Assembly: GCA_012396115.1 (NCBI GenBank) | Contig: JAAXOU010000012.1 | Location: 1-38,750, forward strand | Direction of reading: 5' to 3' | From: Streptomyces somaliensis DSM 40738 | GTDB lineage: Bacteria > Actinomycetota > Actinomycetes > Streptomycetales > Streptomycetaceae | Length of the DNA stretch: 38,750 nucleotides | In this document: positions 25,140-33,957 of the stretch, piece by piece | How the letters are laid out: every line of letters begins with the position of its first letter | Numbering within the stretch: position 1 is the stretch's first letter | The notes under the pieces: model-generated | What the model was told of the DNA's origin: nothing | What the model saw: only the letters and a program-made list of their open reading frames with translations | Database searches by the model: none | Made by a program: the position numbers and the translations under genes

Positions 25140-26012
25140 TCAGGAGGCGGTGGTGCTGCGGTACCGGTTGAACTCCTCGACGTTGGCGAGGTGTTCGCCG
25201 TAGTCGGCGGTGAAGCGGGTGTCGCCGGGCTTGACGGTGACGAAGTACAGCCAGTCGCCGGGCGGCGGGGCGAGCGCGGCGCGCACGGCCTGTTCGCCGG
25301 GGTTGCCGATGGGCGTCGGCGGCAGTCCGGCGGCCGCGTAGGTGTTGTACGGGCTCTTGACGCGGGTGTCGGCGCGCGAGGTGTCGAGGGTGGAGCGGTC
25401 GAGGGCGTAGTTGAGCGTCGAGTCCATCTGGAGGGGCATGCCGCGGGCGAGCCGGTTGCGGATGACGCGGGCCACCTTGCCCATGTCGTCCTCGGTGTCC
25501 GCCTCGGCCTGCACGATGCTGGCGATGGTGATCGTCTCGTAGAGGCCGGTGGCGGTGCGCTGGGAGCCCTGGGTGACCTCCGGCGTCCCGAACCGCTCCC
25601 CCGCCGTGGTGACCATGTACCGCAGCAGGCTCCGCGGCGTGGTCGTGCCGTCGATCGGGTAGGTCGCCGGGAAGAGGAAGCCCTCGGGGTTGCCCCGGGC
25701 GGCGGCCGGCAGGTCGAGCCCGGCGGTGCCGGCCTCGACGCGGGTGGTGCCGGGCGGCAGCTCCAGGGCCTTGTCCACGGCGTCGTAGACCTGGCTCGCG
25801 CGCCAGCCCTCCGGGATGAGCAGCGTCCCGCTCCTCGACGGAGGCGGCGGCGGCACGGGGGGTTCGCGGACGAGGAGGAGCGGCACCAGGACGCCCGCCG
25901 CGACGAGGGCGAGCACGCCGGTGATCAGGACCACCCGGCCGCGGCGGGTCAGCCGCGGCCTGCGGTGTCTGCGGTGCCTGCGACGGGGCGCCTGCGGGGC
26001 CTGGTACCTCAT
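25140..26012 (-). CDS. MltG-like endolytic peptidoglycan transglycosylase, short form
   Basis: This 290-residue protein has a basic N-terminus (about 25 residues, many Arg and His), one membrane helix (VVLITGVLALVAAGVLVPLL), a Pro-rich linker, a LysM-like start (LIPEGWRASQVYDAV), and the catalytic YceG domain. The conserved glutamate is E170 in ASIVQAEADTEDD, followed by KVARVIRNRLARGMPLQMDSTLNYAL and PYNTYAAAGLPPTPIGNPG. MltG cleaves nascent glycan strands and sets strand length. The usual actinomycete MltG is much longer, so this is probably a second copy. The start at ATG 26012 has no good ribosome site, so an alternative start or leaderless message is possible. Confidence 0.85.
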   Translation of the reverse strand: MRYQAPQAPRRRHRRHRRPRLTRRGRVVLITGVLALVAAGVLVPLLLVREPPVPPPPPSRSGTLLIPEGWRASQVYDAVDKALELPPGTTRVEAGTAGLDLPAAARGNPEGFLFPATYPIDGTTTPRSLLRYMVTTAGERFGTPEVTQGSQRTATGLYETITIASIVQAEADTEDDMGKVARVIRNRLARGMPLQMDSTLNYALDRSTLDTSRADTRVKSPYNTYAAAGLPPTPIGNPGEQAVRAALAPPPGDWLYFVTVKPGDTRFTADYGEHLANVEEFNRYRSTTAS

Positions 26013-26132
26013 GCGGGCACGCTAACCCGCAAACGCTCAGAAATTTCGCATATCGGACATGTCGTTACGTACGGCGGGGTGAGCGCACTGCCGGACGGCC
26101 ACGGGCCCCGCCGCCGCGCGCCCCGGCCGGCC

Positions 26133-27977
26133 TCACCCGCCGCGCGGGCCGGCCGGCCCGACGCCCGCGCCGCCCGGCGCCGGCACGTCCCCGTCGACCA
26201 GGGCCGCGTACCGGCCGCCCCCCGCCAGCAGCTCCTCGTGGGTGCCGCGCTCGACGATGCGCCCGGCGTCCAGCACGACGATCTGGTCGGCGTCGCGGAC
26301 GGTGGAGAGCCGGTGGGCGATGGTGATGGTCGTGCGGCCGGCGGACAGGTCGTCGATCGCCCGCTGGACGGCGTGTTCGGTCCGGGTGTCCAGGGCGCTG
26401 GTCGCCTCGTCGAGGATGAGTACGGGCGGGTCGCGCAGGATGGTCCGGGCGATGGCCAGGCGCTGCTTCTCCCCGCCGGAGAAGCGGTGGCCGCGCTCGC
26501 CGACCAGCGTGTCGTACCCGTCGGGCAGCGAGGCGATGTGGTCGTGGATCTGGGCGGCCCCGGCGGCGGCCTCGATCTCGGCGTCGGTGGCGTCGGGCCG
26601 GGCGAAGCGGAGGTTGTCGGCGACCGAGGCGTGGAACAGGTACGTCTCCTGGGAGACGACGCCCACCGCGCGGGCGAGGCTGTCGAAGTCGAGGTCGCGG
26701 ACGTCGACGCCGTCGAGCGTGACCCGGCCCCCGGTCACGTCGTAGAGGCGGGGCACCAGGTAGCCGAGGGTGGATTTGCCGGAGCCGGTGGCGCCGACGA
26801 CGGCGAGGCGGCTGCCCGCCGGGACGACGAGGTCGATGCCGTCGAGCGCGGGGGCGCCCTTCCCGTCGCCCTCCTCGTAATGGAAGCGGACGTTCTCGAA
26901 GCGCACCTCGCCGCGGATCCCGCCCAGGCGCACGGGCCGCTCGGGCTCGGTGATGTCGACGGGCAGGTCGAGGTACTCGAAGATCCGCTGGAAGAGCGCC
27001 AGCGAGGTCTGGATCTGCACTCCCGTGGAGAGCAGTCCGACGGCGGGGCGGAACAGCCCCTGCTGGAGGGAGACGAAGGCGACGAGCGTGCCGATGGAGA
27101 TCGCCGGGCCGCCCGTCCGGAGGGCGAGCCCGGCCGCCCAGTAGAGCGCCGCGGGCATGGCGGCCATGATCATGCCGATGGACGCCATCCGCCACCGCCC
27201 GGCCATGGAGGCGCGGACCTCCAGGTCGACGAGGCGCTCGGACTCGGCGGCGAAGGACCGGGTCAGCGAGTCGGCGCGGCCCATGGTGCGCCCCAGCAGG
27301 ATGCCGCTGACGGACAGGGACTCGGTGACCGTCGCCGCCATGGCGGCCATCTGCTTCTGCCGCTGGGTGGTGATGGTCTTGCGCTCCCTGCCGACCCGGC
27401 GGCTGATCCACACGAAGAAGGGCAGCAGGAGGAGCGACACGAGCGTGAGGCGCCAGTCGAGCGCGAGCATCGCGACGACCGTCGCGACGACGGCCGTGAG
27501 GTTGGAGACGAGGGAGGTGGCCGTCGACGTGACGGTGGCCTGCATGCCGCCGATGTCGTTGGCGATGCGCGACTGGACCTCGCCCGTGCGCGTCCTGGTG
27601 AAGAAGGCGAGCGGCATCCGCTGGAGCCGGGCGTAGACGGCCGTGCGCAGGTCGTGCATGACGCGCTGCCCGACCGTGGTGGAGACCAGCGTCTGCAGGA
27701 CGCCGAAGACGCCGCTCACCACCGCGGTGAGGACCATGCCGAGCGCGAGCAGGCTGAGCAGCCCCGTACGCCCCTGCGGGATGGCCGTGTCCAGGATCTC
27801 GCGCAGGAGGAACGGCGAGGCGACCCCGACCAGGGAGGAGGCGCCCACGAGCAGGCCGACGAGGGCGAGCCGGCCGCGGTAGGGGCGGAAGAGGCGCAGG
27901 ATGCGGCCGATCTGGGCCGGCGGCTGGTCCGGGTCGGGCGGCGGCGGGGTCCAGGTGGACTCGGCGTGGATACGCAT
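26133..27977 (-). CDS. ABC exporter, fused membrane and ATP-binding domains
   Basis: This 614-residue half-transporter has six membrane helices (about 35-320) followed by an ATP-binding domain with Walker A GATGSGKST, Q-loop SQETYLFHASV, signature RFSGGEKQRLAIAR, Walker B VLILDEATSALD and H-loop TIAHRLSTV. It would work as a homodimer, exporting lipids, drugs or peptides. ATG 27977 follows GGAAGGAG. It is divergent from a MarR regulator, the usual arrangement for inducible multidrug exporters. Its promoter, TTGTGA-N18-TAGGCT on the minus strand, has a perfect dyad over the -35. Confidence 0.93.
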   Translation of the reverse strand: MRIHAESTWTPPPPDPDQPPAQIGRILRLFRPYRGRLALVGLLVGASSLVGVASPFLLREILDTAIPQGRTGLLSLLALGMVLTAVVSGVFGVLQTLVSTTVGQRVMHDLRTAVYARLQRMPLAFFTRTRTGEVQSRIANDIGGMQATVTSTATSLVSNLTAVVATVVAMLALDWRLTLVSLLLLPFFVWISRRVGRERKTITTQRQKQMAAMAATVTESLSVSGILLGRTMGRADSLTRSFAAESERLVDLEVRASMAGRWRMASIGMIMAAMPAALYWAAGLALRTGGPAISIGTLVAFVSLQQGLFRPAVGLLSTGVQIQTSLALFQRIFEYLDLPVDITEPERPVRLGGIRGEVRFENVRFHYEEGDGKGAPALDGIDLVVPAGSRLAVVGATGSGKSTLGYLVPRLYDVTGGRVTLDGVDVRDLDFDSLARAVGVVSQETYLFHASVADNLRFARPDATDAEIEAAAGAAQIHDHIASLPDGYDTLVGERGHRFSGGEKQRLAIARTILRDPPVLILDEATSALDTRTEHAVQRAIDDLSAGRTTITIAHRLSTVRDADQIVVLDAGRIVERGTHEELLAGGGRYAALVDGDVPAPGGAGVGPAGPRGG

Positions 27978-28031
27978 GGGCTCCTTCCGCGGTCGTGCGC
28001 CCCGCGGAACGGGGCACGGCCCTGCGCGCAG

Positions 28032-28067
28032 AGCCTAGCCCATTGTTACCTCTGTTCACAATGAACA
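28032..28067 (-). promoter_or_regulatory. Exporter promoter with MarR-type operator
   Basis: TGTTCA-CAA-TGAACA (28053-28067) is a perfect six-base dyad. It overlaps the -35 TTGTGA (28061-28056) of a minus-strand promoter with -10 TAGGCT (28037-28032). It is the likely binding site of the divergent MarR protein, which could control both genes. Binding is inferred. Confidence 0.6.
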
Positions 28068-28089
28068 TGATCCTGATACCCTTCCGGCC

Positions 28090-28539
28090 ATGGACGCTTC
28101 CGACGCCGACGGTCTGCTCGCCGAGCGGCTGCTGCGGCTGACCCGCCGCCTCCACCGCAGCCAGCAGCGGCAGCTGGAGGCCGAGGGCATCAGCATCACG
28201 CCCGCGCAGTCGCGCCTCCTGCGCACGGTCGGGCGCTGCGGGGCGCCGCCCCGCATGGCCGATCTCGCCGAACGGCTGGAGGTCGTCCCCCGCGCGGTGA
28301 CCAGCCTCGTCGACGGGCTGGAGGCGAGCGGCCGGGTGCGCCGCGTCCCCGACCCGGCCAACCGCCGCGTCATCCGGATCGAGCTCACGGACGAGGGACG
28401 CGCCACGCTCGGGCGGCTGGGGAAGGCACGCCGGAGCGCCGCGGAGGACGTCCTGGCCCCGCTGACCGCCGAGCAGCGCGAGGTGCTCGGCGATCTGCTG
28501 TCCGCCCTGGTCGACGGGGCGCCGGAGCGGTGCCGCTGA
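28090..28539 (+). CDS. MarR family transcriptional regulator
   Basis: This 149-residue regulator has the MarR winged-helix pattern: RLTRRLHRSQQRQLEAEG, then ITPAQSRLLRTVG, then PRMADLAERLEVVPRAVTSLVDGLEASG (recognition region, split near 54-81), then the wing RRVPDPANRRVIRIELTDEG. It probably dimerises and represses the divergent exporter and itself, releasing DNA on binding a small ligand. ATG 28090 has no clear ribosome site. TGATAC about 11-16 bases upstream could be a -10, so a very short or absent leader is possible. Confidence 0.92.
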   Translation: MDASDADGLLAERLLRLTRRLHRSQQRQLEAEGISITPAQSRLLRTVGRCGAPPRMADLAERLEVVPRAVTSLVDGLEASGRVRRVPDPANRRVIRIELTDEGRATLGRLGKARRSAAEDVLAPLTAEQREVLGDLLSALVDGAPERCR

Positions 28540-28701
28540 GCCGGAGTGCGCCGTCGTACGAGGGCGGGGGCGCCGGGCCGGCGCCGGCGTCGCCTTCCGG
28601 GGGCCCGCCACGCGGACGGCAGGGGAAGCCCGCCAGGGCCGCCCGGACCGCCCCCTCCCGCCCCCGCCCCCGCCGGTCAGCGGGATCAGTCGGTCAGCGG
28701 G

Positions 28702-29493
28702 TCAGATCACGTGGAGCGCGACCAGGCCGCCGTACCCGCCGAGCACCGTGAACAGCGGCATCAGCACCCTGACCTCCACCCAGCCGCCTGCCCGGAAGCG
28801 CAGCGCCCTCGGCGGCCCGACCGGGTACCAGCGCTTCCCCCCGATCGACAGGGGCCACAGGACGGGGCAGCCCGACACGGTCAGCGCGTCGCCGACGTCG
28901 TGCACCAGCGCGCCGAGCACGACGGGCAGCCCCAGCCACAGGTACTCCTGGCCGGGGGCCTCGAACAGCCAGTCCGCGCCGCCCCCGGGCCGGTCCAGGA
29001 CGCCGGCGAGGATCCAGGCGCAGGCCGCGCCGAGCAGCCACACCAGTACGTCGCTGGAGACCCGGGCCGCCCGCCACAGCAGGCCCTCGACGGCGAGGAC
29101 CAGGTGGACGAAGAGGAGGCCGAGGACGGCCCAGCGGCCGCCGGCGACGGCGAGCGCGGAACTCCCCGCGCCGAGCGCGACCGCCCAGAGGGCCGTGTGG
29201 GTCAGCGTGCGGTGGCCGCCGCTGCGGCGCGGGTCGGTACGCGTGCGGGTCGCCCGGTACACGGCGTACGACAGCCTGTCGACGACCTCGCACACCCAGC
29301 GGGACAGCGGCCCGAAGGCCCGGGATATCGTCGCCGACCTGTGGTCGAGGTCGGGGGCCAGCGCCGCGCCGGCGCAGATCAGCGCCCCGGCGACGAGAAC
29401 CGGCCACGGCATGGGGCGTCCGGCCGCCGTGGCCGCGGCGCCCACCCCCAGCCAGGCCGCCGCCCCGGAGAGTGAGTGCGCCGGTCCCATCAT
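28702..29493 (-). CDS. YdjM-like membrane-bound metal-dependent hydrolase
   Basis: This 263-residue protein has several membrane helices and the conserved family motifs MGPAHSLSGA at the N-terminus, ALAPDLDHRSAT (around 44-55) and GGHRTLTHT (around 92-100), whose His and Asp residues are the presumed metal ligands. The family is linked with LexA-controlled YdjM of E. coli, but the reaction is unknown. Two adjacent ATG codons (29493 and 29490) could start it. It is divergent from the helicase gene, with 118 bases between. Confidence 0.9.
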   Translation of the reverse strand: MMGPAHSLSGAAAWLGVGAAATAAGRPMPWPVLVAGALICAGAALAPDLDHRSATISRAFGPLSRWVCEVVDRLSYAVYRATRTRTDPRRSGGHRTLTHTALWAVALGAGSSALAVAGGRWAVLGLLFVHLVLAVEGLLWRAARVSSDVLVWLLGAACAWILAGVLDRPGGGADWLFEAPGQEYLWLGLPVVLGALVHDVGDALTVSGCPVLWPLSIGGKRWYPVGPPRALRFRAGGWVEVRVLMPLFTVLGGYGGLVALHVI

Positions 29494-29611
29494 GTGTGTG
29501 CCCCGCGGTTGTGTGGTGGTGTGGCCGAGTCGACGGCACAGGGTACCGTCCGTGATCTTCCCGGTGGCGGCCGGTTCCCGCTTCCCCGAGGGGGCCAGGC
29601 AAGATGGAGGC

Positions 29612-32125
29612 GTGACCCTTATCGATCAGCTGCCGCAGACCGCCGGTCCCGACGCCCTCTTCGAGGCCTTCTCGACGTGGACGGAGGGCCGGGGCATCTC
29701 CCTCTACCCGGCCCAGGAGGAGGCGCTGATCGAGGTGGTGTCCGGCGCCAACGTGATCCTCTCCACCCCCACCGGCTCGGGGAAGAGCCTGGTCGCGGCG
29801 GGCGCGCACTTCACGGCGCTCGCCCACGACCAGGTGACGTTCTACACGGCGCCGATCAAGGCGCTCGTGTCGGAGAAGTTCTTCGACCTGTGCAAGCTGT
29901 TCGGCACGGAGAACGTCGGCATGCTCACCGGCGACGCGTCCGTGAACGCCGACGCGCCGGTGATCTGCTGCACGGCGGAGGTGCTGGCGTCGATCGCGCT
30001 GCGCGACGGCCGGGACGCCGACGTCGGCCAGGTCGTGATGGACGAGTTCCACTTCTACGCGGAGCCCGACCGGGGCTGGGCGTGGCAGATCCCGCTGCTG
30101 GAACTGCCGCAGGCGCAGTTCGTCCTGATGTCGGCGACGCTCGGCGACGTGTCGATGTTCGAGAAGGACCTGACGCGCCGCACGGGCCGCCCCACCGCCG
30201 TGGTCCGCTCGGCGACCCGTCCGGTGCCGCTGTCGTACGAGTACCGGACGACGCCGATCACGGACACGCTGACCGAGCTGCTGGAGACCCGGCAGGCGCC
30301 GGTCTACATCGTGCACTTCACGCAGGCCGCCGCCGTCGAGCGGGCGCAGTCGCTGATGAGCATCAACATGTGCTCCCGCGAGGAGAAGGACCGGATCGCC
30401 GAGCTGATCGGCGACTTCCGCTTCACCACCGCCTTCGGCCGGAACCTGTCGCGGTACGTCCGCCACGGCATCGGCGTGCACCACGCGGGCATGCTGCCCA
30501 AGTACCGGCGGCTGGTGGAGAAGCTCGCCCAGGCCGGCCTGCTGAAGGTCATCTGCGGCACGGACACCCTCGGCGTCGGCGTCAACGTCCCGATCCGCAC
30601 GGTGCTGTTCACCGCCCTGACCAAGTACGACGGGAACCGGGTGCGCACCCTGCGCGCCCGCGAGTTCCACCAGATCGCCGGCCGCGCCGGACGGGCCGGG
30701 TTCGACACGGCCGGATTCGTGGTGGCGCAGGCGCCCGAGCACGTCGTCGAGAACGAGAAGGCCCTGGCGAAGGCGGGCGACGACCCGAAGAAGCGCCGCA
30801 AGGTCGTCCGCAAGAAGGCCCCCGAGGGCTTCGTCAACTGGACGCAGACCACCTACGAGAAGCTGATCGCGTCCGACCCGGAGCCGCTGACCTCCCGCTT
30901 CCGGGTGACGCACACGATGCTGCTGTCGGTGATCGCCCGGCCCGGCGACGCGTTCTCGGCGATGCGCCGCCTGCTGGAGGACAACCACGAGCCGCGCAGG
31001 AACCAGCTGCGCCACATCCGCCGCGCCATCGCGATCTACCGTTCGCTGCTGGCCGGCGGCGTCGTCGAGCAGCTGGACGAGCCGGACGCGGAGGGCCGCA
31101 CGATCCGGCTCACCGTCGACCTGCAGCAGGACTTCGCGCTGAACCAGCCGCTGTCGACGTTCGCGCTGGCCGCGTTCGAGCTGCTGGACCCGGAGTCGCC
31201 CTCGTACGCCCTGGACATGGTGTCGGTCGTCGAGTCGACGCTGGACGACCCGCGGCAGATCCTCGCCGCCCAGCAGAACAAGGCGCGCGGCGAGGCCGTC
31301 CAGGCGATGAAGGCGGACGGCGTCGAGTACGAGGAGCGGATGGAGCGGCTCCAGGAGGTGTCGTACCCGAAGCCGCTGGAGGAGCTGCTGTGGCACGCGT
31401 ACAACCTCTACCGGAAGTCCCACCCCTGGGTCGGCGACCACCCGGTGTCGCCGAAGTCGGTGGTCCGCGACATGTACGAACGCGCCCTGTCCTTCACCGA
31501 GTTCACCTCCTTCTACGAGCTGGCCCGCACCGAGGGCATCGTGCTGCGGTACCTGGCGGGCGCGTACAAGGCGCTGGACCACACCATCCCCGACGACCTG
31601 AAGACCGAGGACCTCCAGGACCTGATCGCATGGCTGGGCGAGATGGTCCGCCAGGTCGACTCCAGCCTGCTCGACGAGTGGGAGCAGCTGGCCAACCCGG
31701 AGGTGGAGACGGCCGAGGAGGCGCAGGAGAAGGCCGACCAGGTCAAGCCGGTCACCGCCAACGCCCGCGCCTTCCGGGTCCTCGTGCGCAACGCGATGTT
31801 CCGCCGGGTGGAGCTGGCCGCGCTCGACCACGTCGAGGAACTCGGCGAGCTGGACGGGGAGTCCGGCTGGGACGCCGACGCCTGGGGCGCGGCGATGGAC
31901 GGGTACTGGGACGAGTACGACGACCTGGGCACCGGTCCGGACGCGCGCGGCCCGAAGCTGCTGTCCATCGAGGAGGACCCGGAGCACGGCCTGTGGCGCG
32001 TCCGGCAGACCTTCGCCGACCCGAAGGGCGACCACGACTGGGGCGTCAGCGCCGAGGTCGACCTGGCCGCCTCGGACGAGGAGGGCCGGGCGGTGGTCCG
32101 GGTCACCCACGTGGGCCCGTTCTGA
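29612..32125 (+). CDS. DEAD/DEAH-box helicase with DUF3516 C-terminus
   Basis: This 837-residue Ski2/Brr2-like helicase starts at GTG 29612 with GGAGG upstream. Visible motifs are Walker A TPTGSGKS (52-59), the DEFH box (144-147), SAT (174-176), IVHFTQAAAVERA, and QIAGRAGRAG. A long C-terminal region (about 380-837) corresponds to DUF3516. It probably unwinds RNA or RNA-DNA in an ATP-dependent way. In actinomycetes such genes are usually single and not stress-specific. It is followed 58 bases later by the thioesterase gene on the same strand, a possible operon. Confidence 0.93.
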   Translation: MTLIDQLPQTAGPDALFEAFSTWTEGRGISLYPAQEEALIEVVSGANVILSTPTGSGKSLVAAGAHFTALAHDQVTFYTAPIKALVSEKFFDLCKLFGTENVGMLTGDASVNADAPVICCTAEVLASIALRDGRDADVGQVVMDEFHFYAEPDRGWAWQIPLLELPQAQFVLMSATLGDVSMFEKDLTRRTGRPTAVVRSATRPVPLSYEYRTTPITDTLTELLETRQAPVYIVHFTQAAAVERAQSLMSINMCSREEKDRIAELIGDFRFTTAFGRNLSRYVRHGIGVHHAGMLPKYRRLVEKLAQAGLLKVICGTDTLGVGVNVPIRTVLFTALTKYDGNRVRTLRAREFHQIAGRAGRAGFDTAGFVVAQAPEHVVENEKALAKAGDDPKKRRKVVRKKAPEGFVNWTQTTYEKLIASDPEPLTSRFRVTHTMLLSVIARPGDAFSAMRRLLEDNHEPRRNQLRHIRRAIAIYRSLLAGGVVEQLDEPDAEGRTIRLTVDLQQDFALNQPLSTFALAAFELLDPESPSYALDMVSVVESTLDDPRQILAAQQNKARGEAVQAMKADGVEYEERMERLQEVSYPKPLEELLWHAYNLYRKSHPWVGDHPVSPKSVVRDMYERALSFTEFTSFYELARTEGIVLRYLAGAYKALDHTIPDDLKTEDLQDLIAWLGEMVRQVDSSLLDEWEQLANPEVETAEEAQEKADQVKPVTANARAFRVLVRNAMFRRVELAALDHVEELGELDGESGWDADAWGAAMDGYWDEYDDLGTGPDARGPKLLSIEEDPEHGLWRVRQTFADPKGDHDWGVSAEVDLAASDEEGRAVVRVTHVGPF

Positions 32126-32183
32126 CCCCGGCCCCGACCGCCGCACGCCCCCGTTCACGTACGAGAGGAAGTACCGGACACCC

Positions 32184-33056
32184 ATGACGACGAACCCCGC
32201 CGAGAGGTTGGTCGACCTGCTCGACCTGGAACGGATCGAGGTCGACATCTTCCGCGGCCGCAGCCCCGAGGAGTCCCTGCAGCGGGTCTTCGGCGGGCAG
32301 GTCGCCGGGCAGGCGCTGGTCGCCGCGGGCCGCACGACGGAGGGCGACCGCCCGGTGCACTCGCTGCACGCGTACTTCCTGCGGCCGGGCGTCCCCGGCG
32401 TGCCGATCGTGTACCAGGTGGAGCGGGTGCGCGACGGCCGGTCGTTCACCACCCGGCGGGTCACGGCGGTGCAGTGCGGCAAGACGATCTTCAACCTGAC
32501 GGCCTCGTTCCACCGGCCGGAGGAGGCCGCCTTCGAGCACCAGCTCCCGCCCCGCCTGGACTTCCCGGCCCCCGAGACGCTGCCGCCGCTCGTGGACGAG
32601 ATCCGCGCGCACCTGGGGACGCCGCCGGAGTCGCTGGAGCGGATGGCGTGGCGCCAGCCGTTCGACATCCGGTACACGGACCGGCTGCGCTGGAGCGCCG
32701 AGGAGATCGAGGGCGCCGACCCGCGCAGCGCGGTGTGGATGCGCGCGGTGGGACCGCTGGGCGACGACCCGCTGGTCCACACCTGCGCCCTGACCTACGC
32801 GTCGGACATGACGCTGCTGGACGCCGTCCGCATCCCGATCGAGCCGCTGTGGGGGCGACGCGGCTTCGACATGGCGTCGCTGGACCACGCGATGTGGTTC
32901 CACCGGCCGTTCCGGGCCGACGAGTGGTTCCTGTACGACCAGGAGTCCCCGATCGCGACGGGCGGCCGCGGACTGGCCCGCGGCCGGATCTACGACCGCG
33001 AGGGCCGGCTGCTGGTCTCCGTGGTGCAGGAGGGCCTCTTCCGGCGGCTCCGCTAG
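32184..33056 (+). CDS. tesB: Acyl-CoA thioesterase II (TesB family)
   Basis: This 290-residue double-hotdog enzyme hydrolyses acyl-CoA to fatty acid and CoA. Residue patterns typical of TesB are FGGQVAGQALVAAGRT (33-48), HSLHAYFLRPG, DGRSFTTRRVTAVQ, and near the end SLDHAMWFHRP and GRGLARGRIYDREGRLLVSVVQEG, which include the Asp, Ser/Thr and Gln of the active site. The length matches the family. The start follows GAGAGGAAG, about 12 bases away. It shares a strand with the helicase and its stop overlaps the stop of the convergent DUF6011 gene. Confidence 0.93.
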   Translation: MTTNPAERLVDLLDLERIEVDIFRGRSPEESLQRVFGGQVAGQALVAAGRTTEGDRPVHSLHAYFLRPGVPGVPIVYQVERVRDGRSFTTRRVTAVQCGKTIFNLTASFHRPEEAAFEHQLPPRLDFPAPETLPPLVDEIRAHLGTPPESLERMAWRQPFDIRYTDRLRWSAEEIEGADPRSAVWMRAVGPLGDDPLVHTCALTYASDMTLLDAVRIPIEPLWGRRGFDMASLDHAMWFHRPFRADEWFLYDQESPIATGGRGLARGRIYDREGRLLVSVVQEGLFRRLR

Positions 33057-33328
33057 AAGAGGCCCTCCTGCTCCACCTCGTGGCGGCGGGGGCGCACATC
33101 GGGGCGGGAGGGGTGCAGCTTCGCGTCGCACGCCGGGCCGAGGCCGGTGCGGCGCGAGGCCCGGCCGGTCAGCGGGCGGCCGCACAGCCGGCACCGCACG
33201 GGCGGCCGGTCGGGCGGCTCGGCGGCGGCCGCGTCGAGGGCGGGCGGCTCGGCGGCGGGCGCGTCGAGGGCGGGCGGCTCGGCGGCGGGCGGCTCGGCGG
33301 CGCGGTGGGGAAGTGGCTCGTCGTTCAC
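33053..33328 (-). CDS. DUF6011-like zinc-ribbon protein with Pro/Ala repeats
   Basis: This 91-residue protein starts at GTG 33328. The N-terminal half is a tandem repeat of the ten-residue unit AAEPPALDA plus one variable residue. The C-terminal half has CRLCGRPLTGRAS and GLGPACDAKL, the three-cysteine pattern of the small DUF6011 domain, probably metal-binding. It ends RRHEVEQEGLF. It overlaps the thioesterase stop by four bases on the opposite strand. Function unknown. Confidence 0.78.
   Translation of the reverse strand: MNDEPLPHRAAEPPAAEPPALDAPAAEPPALDAAAAEPPDRPPVRCRLCGRPLTGRASRRTGLGPACDAKLHPSRPDVRPRRHEVEQEGLF
33211..33300. repeat. 30-base tandem repeat inside the DUF6011 gene
   Basis: Two copies of a 30-base unit (33211-33240 and 33241-33270) differ at one base, followed by a partial third copy (33271-33290) and further GGCGGCTCGGCGG. 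The unit is in frame and encodes ten residues, so copy number can vary without a frameshift. Confidence 0.75.
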
Positions 33329-33376
33329 GGTACGTGTCTACCCTGTCGTTCGATCCGACGACGAAGAGGAGGGCCC

Positions 33377-33862
33377 ATGAGCCTGTACGACATCCCGCTG
33401 CGCACCCTGTCCGGCGAGCCGACGAGCCTGGCCGAGTACCGGGGCCGGGTGGTGCTGGTGGTGAACGTGGCGTCCGAGTGCGGCCTGACCCCCCAGTACG
33501 CCGGGCTGGAGAAGCTCCAGCAGGAGTACGGCGGGCGCGGCCTGACCGTGCTCGGCGTGCCGTGCAACCAGTTCGGCGGGCAGGAGCCGGGCGGCCCGGA
33601 GGAGATCCGGACCTTCTGCTCCACCACGTACGGAGTGACCTTCCCGCTGCTGGAGAAGACGGACGTGAACGGGCCGGACCGGCACCCGCTGTACGCGGAG
33701 CTGACGCGGGCCGCGGACGCGGACGGCGAGGCGGGCGACGTGCAGTGGAACTTCGAGAAGTTCCTGGTCTCACCGGAGGGCGAGGTCCTGCGCTTCCGCC
33801 CGCGCACGGAGCCGGACGCGCCGGAGCTGGTCGCCGCGATCGAGGAGCGGCTCCCGGCCTGA
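33377..33862 (+). CDS. Glutathione peroxidase family (thiol peroxidase)
   Basis: This 161-residue peroxidase reduces hydroperoxides. The peroxidatic cysteine is C35 in NVASECGLTPQY. The catalytic Gln is Q69 in FGGQEPG, and Trp and Asn are W124 and N125 in VQWNFEKF. A further cysteine, C81, lies in the region where a resolving cysteine occurs in thioredoxin-dependent members. Actinomycetes have mycothiol and not glutathione, so thioredoxin is the more likely reductant (inference). ATG 33377 follows GAGGAGGG. Single gene, convergent with the acyl-CoA dehydrogenase. Confidence 0.94.
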   Translation: MSLYDIPLRTLSGEPTSLAEYRGRVVLVVNVASECGLTPQYAGLEKLQQEYGGRGLTVLGVPCNQFGGQEPGGPEEIRTFCSTTYGVTFPLLEKTDVNGPDRHPLYAELTRAADADGEAGDVQWNFEKFLVSPEGEVLRFRPRTEPDAPELVAAIEERLPA

Positions 33863-33870
33863 CGCGGCCC

Positions 33871-33920
33871 CCGCCGCCGCCCGGCCGCACCCGCGGTGCG
33901 GGGCCCGGCCGGGCGGCGGG
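33871..33920. terminator. Strong nested hairpin between convergent genes
   Basis: CCGCCGCCCGGCCG (33874-33887) pairs perfectly with CGGCCGGGCGGCGG (33906-33919), and an inner CCGCACC/GGTGCGG stem (about 33885-33901) overlaps it. It stands right after the glutathione peroxidase stop, and close to the stop of the opposite gene. No T-tract follows. A bidirectional terminator is likely. Confidence 0.6.
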
Positions 33921-33957
33921 TCGCCGCGCCGGGCCCGGGCCGCCCCGTCCCGGCCCG

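Noticed and set aside
28694-32782. Open frame of over 1300 codons antisense to the helicase
   Set aside because: The helicase motifs on the plus strand are complete and the antisense translation has no family signature.
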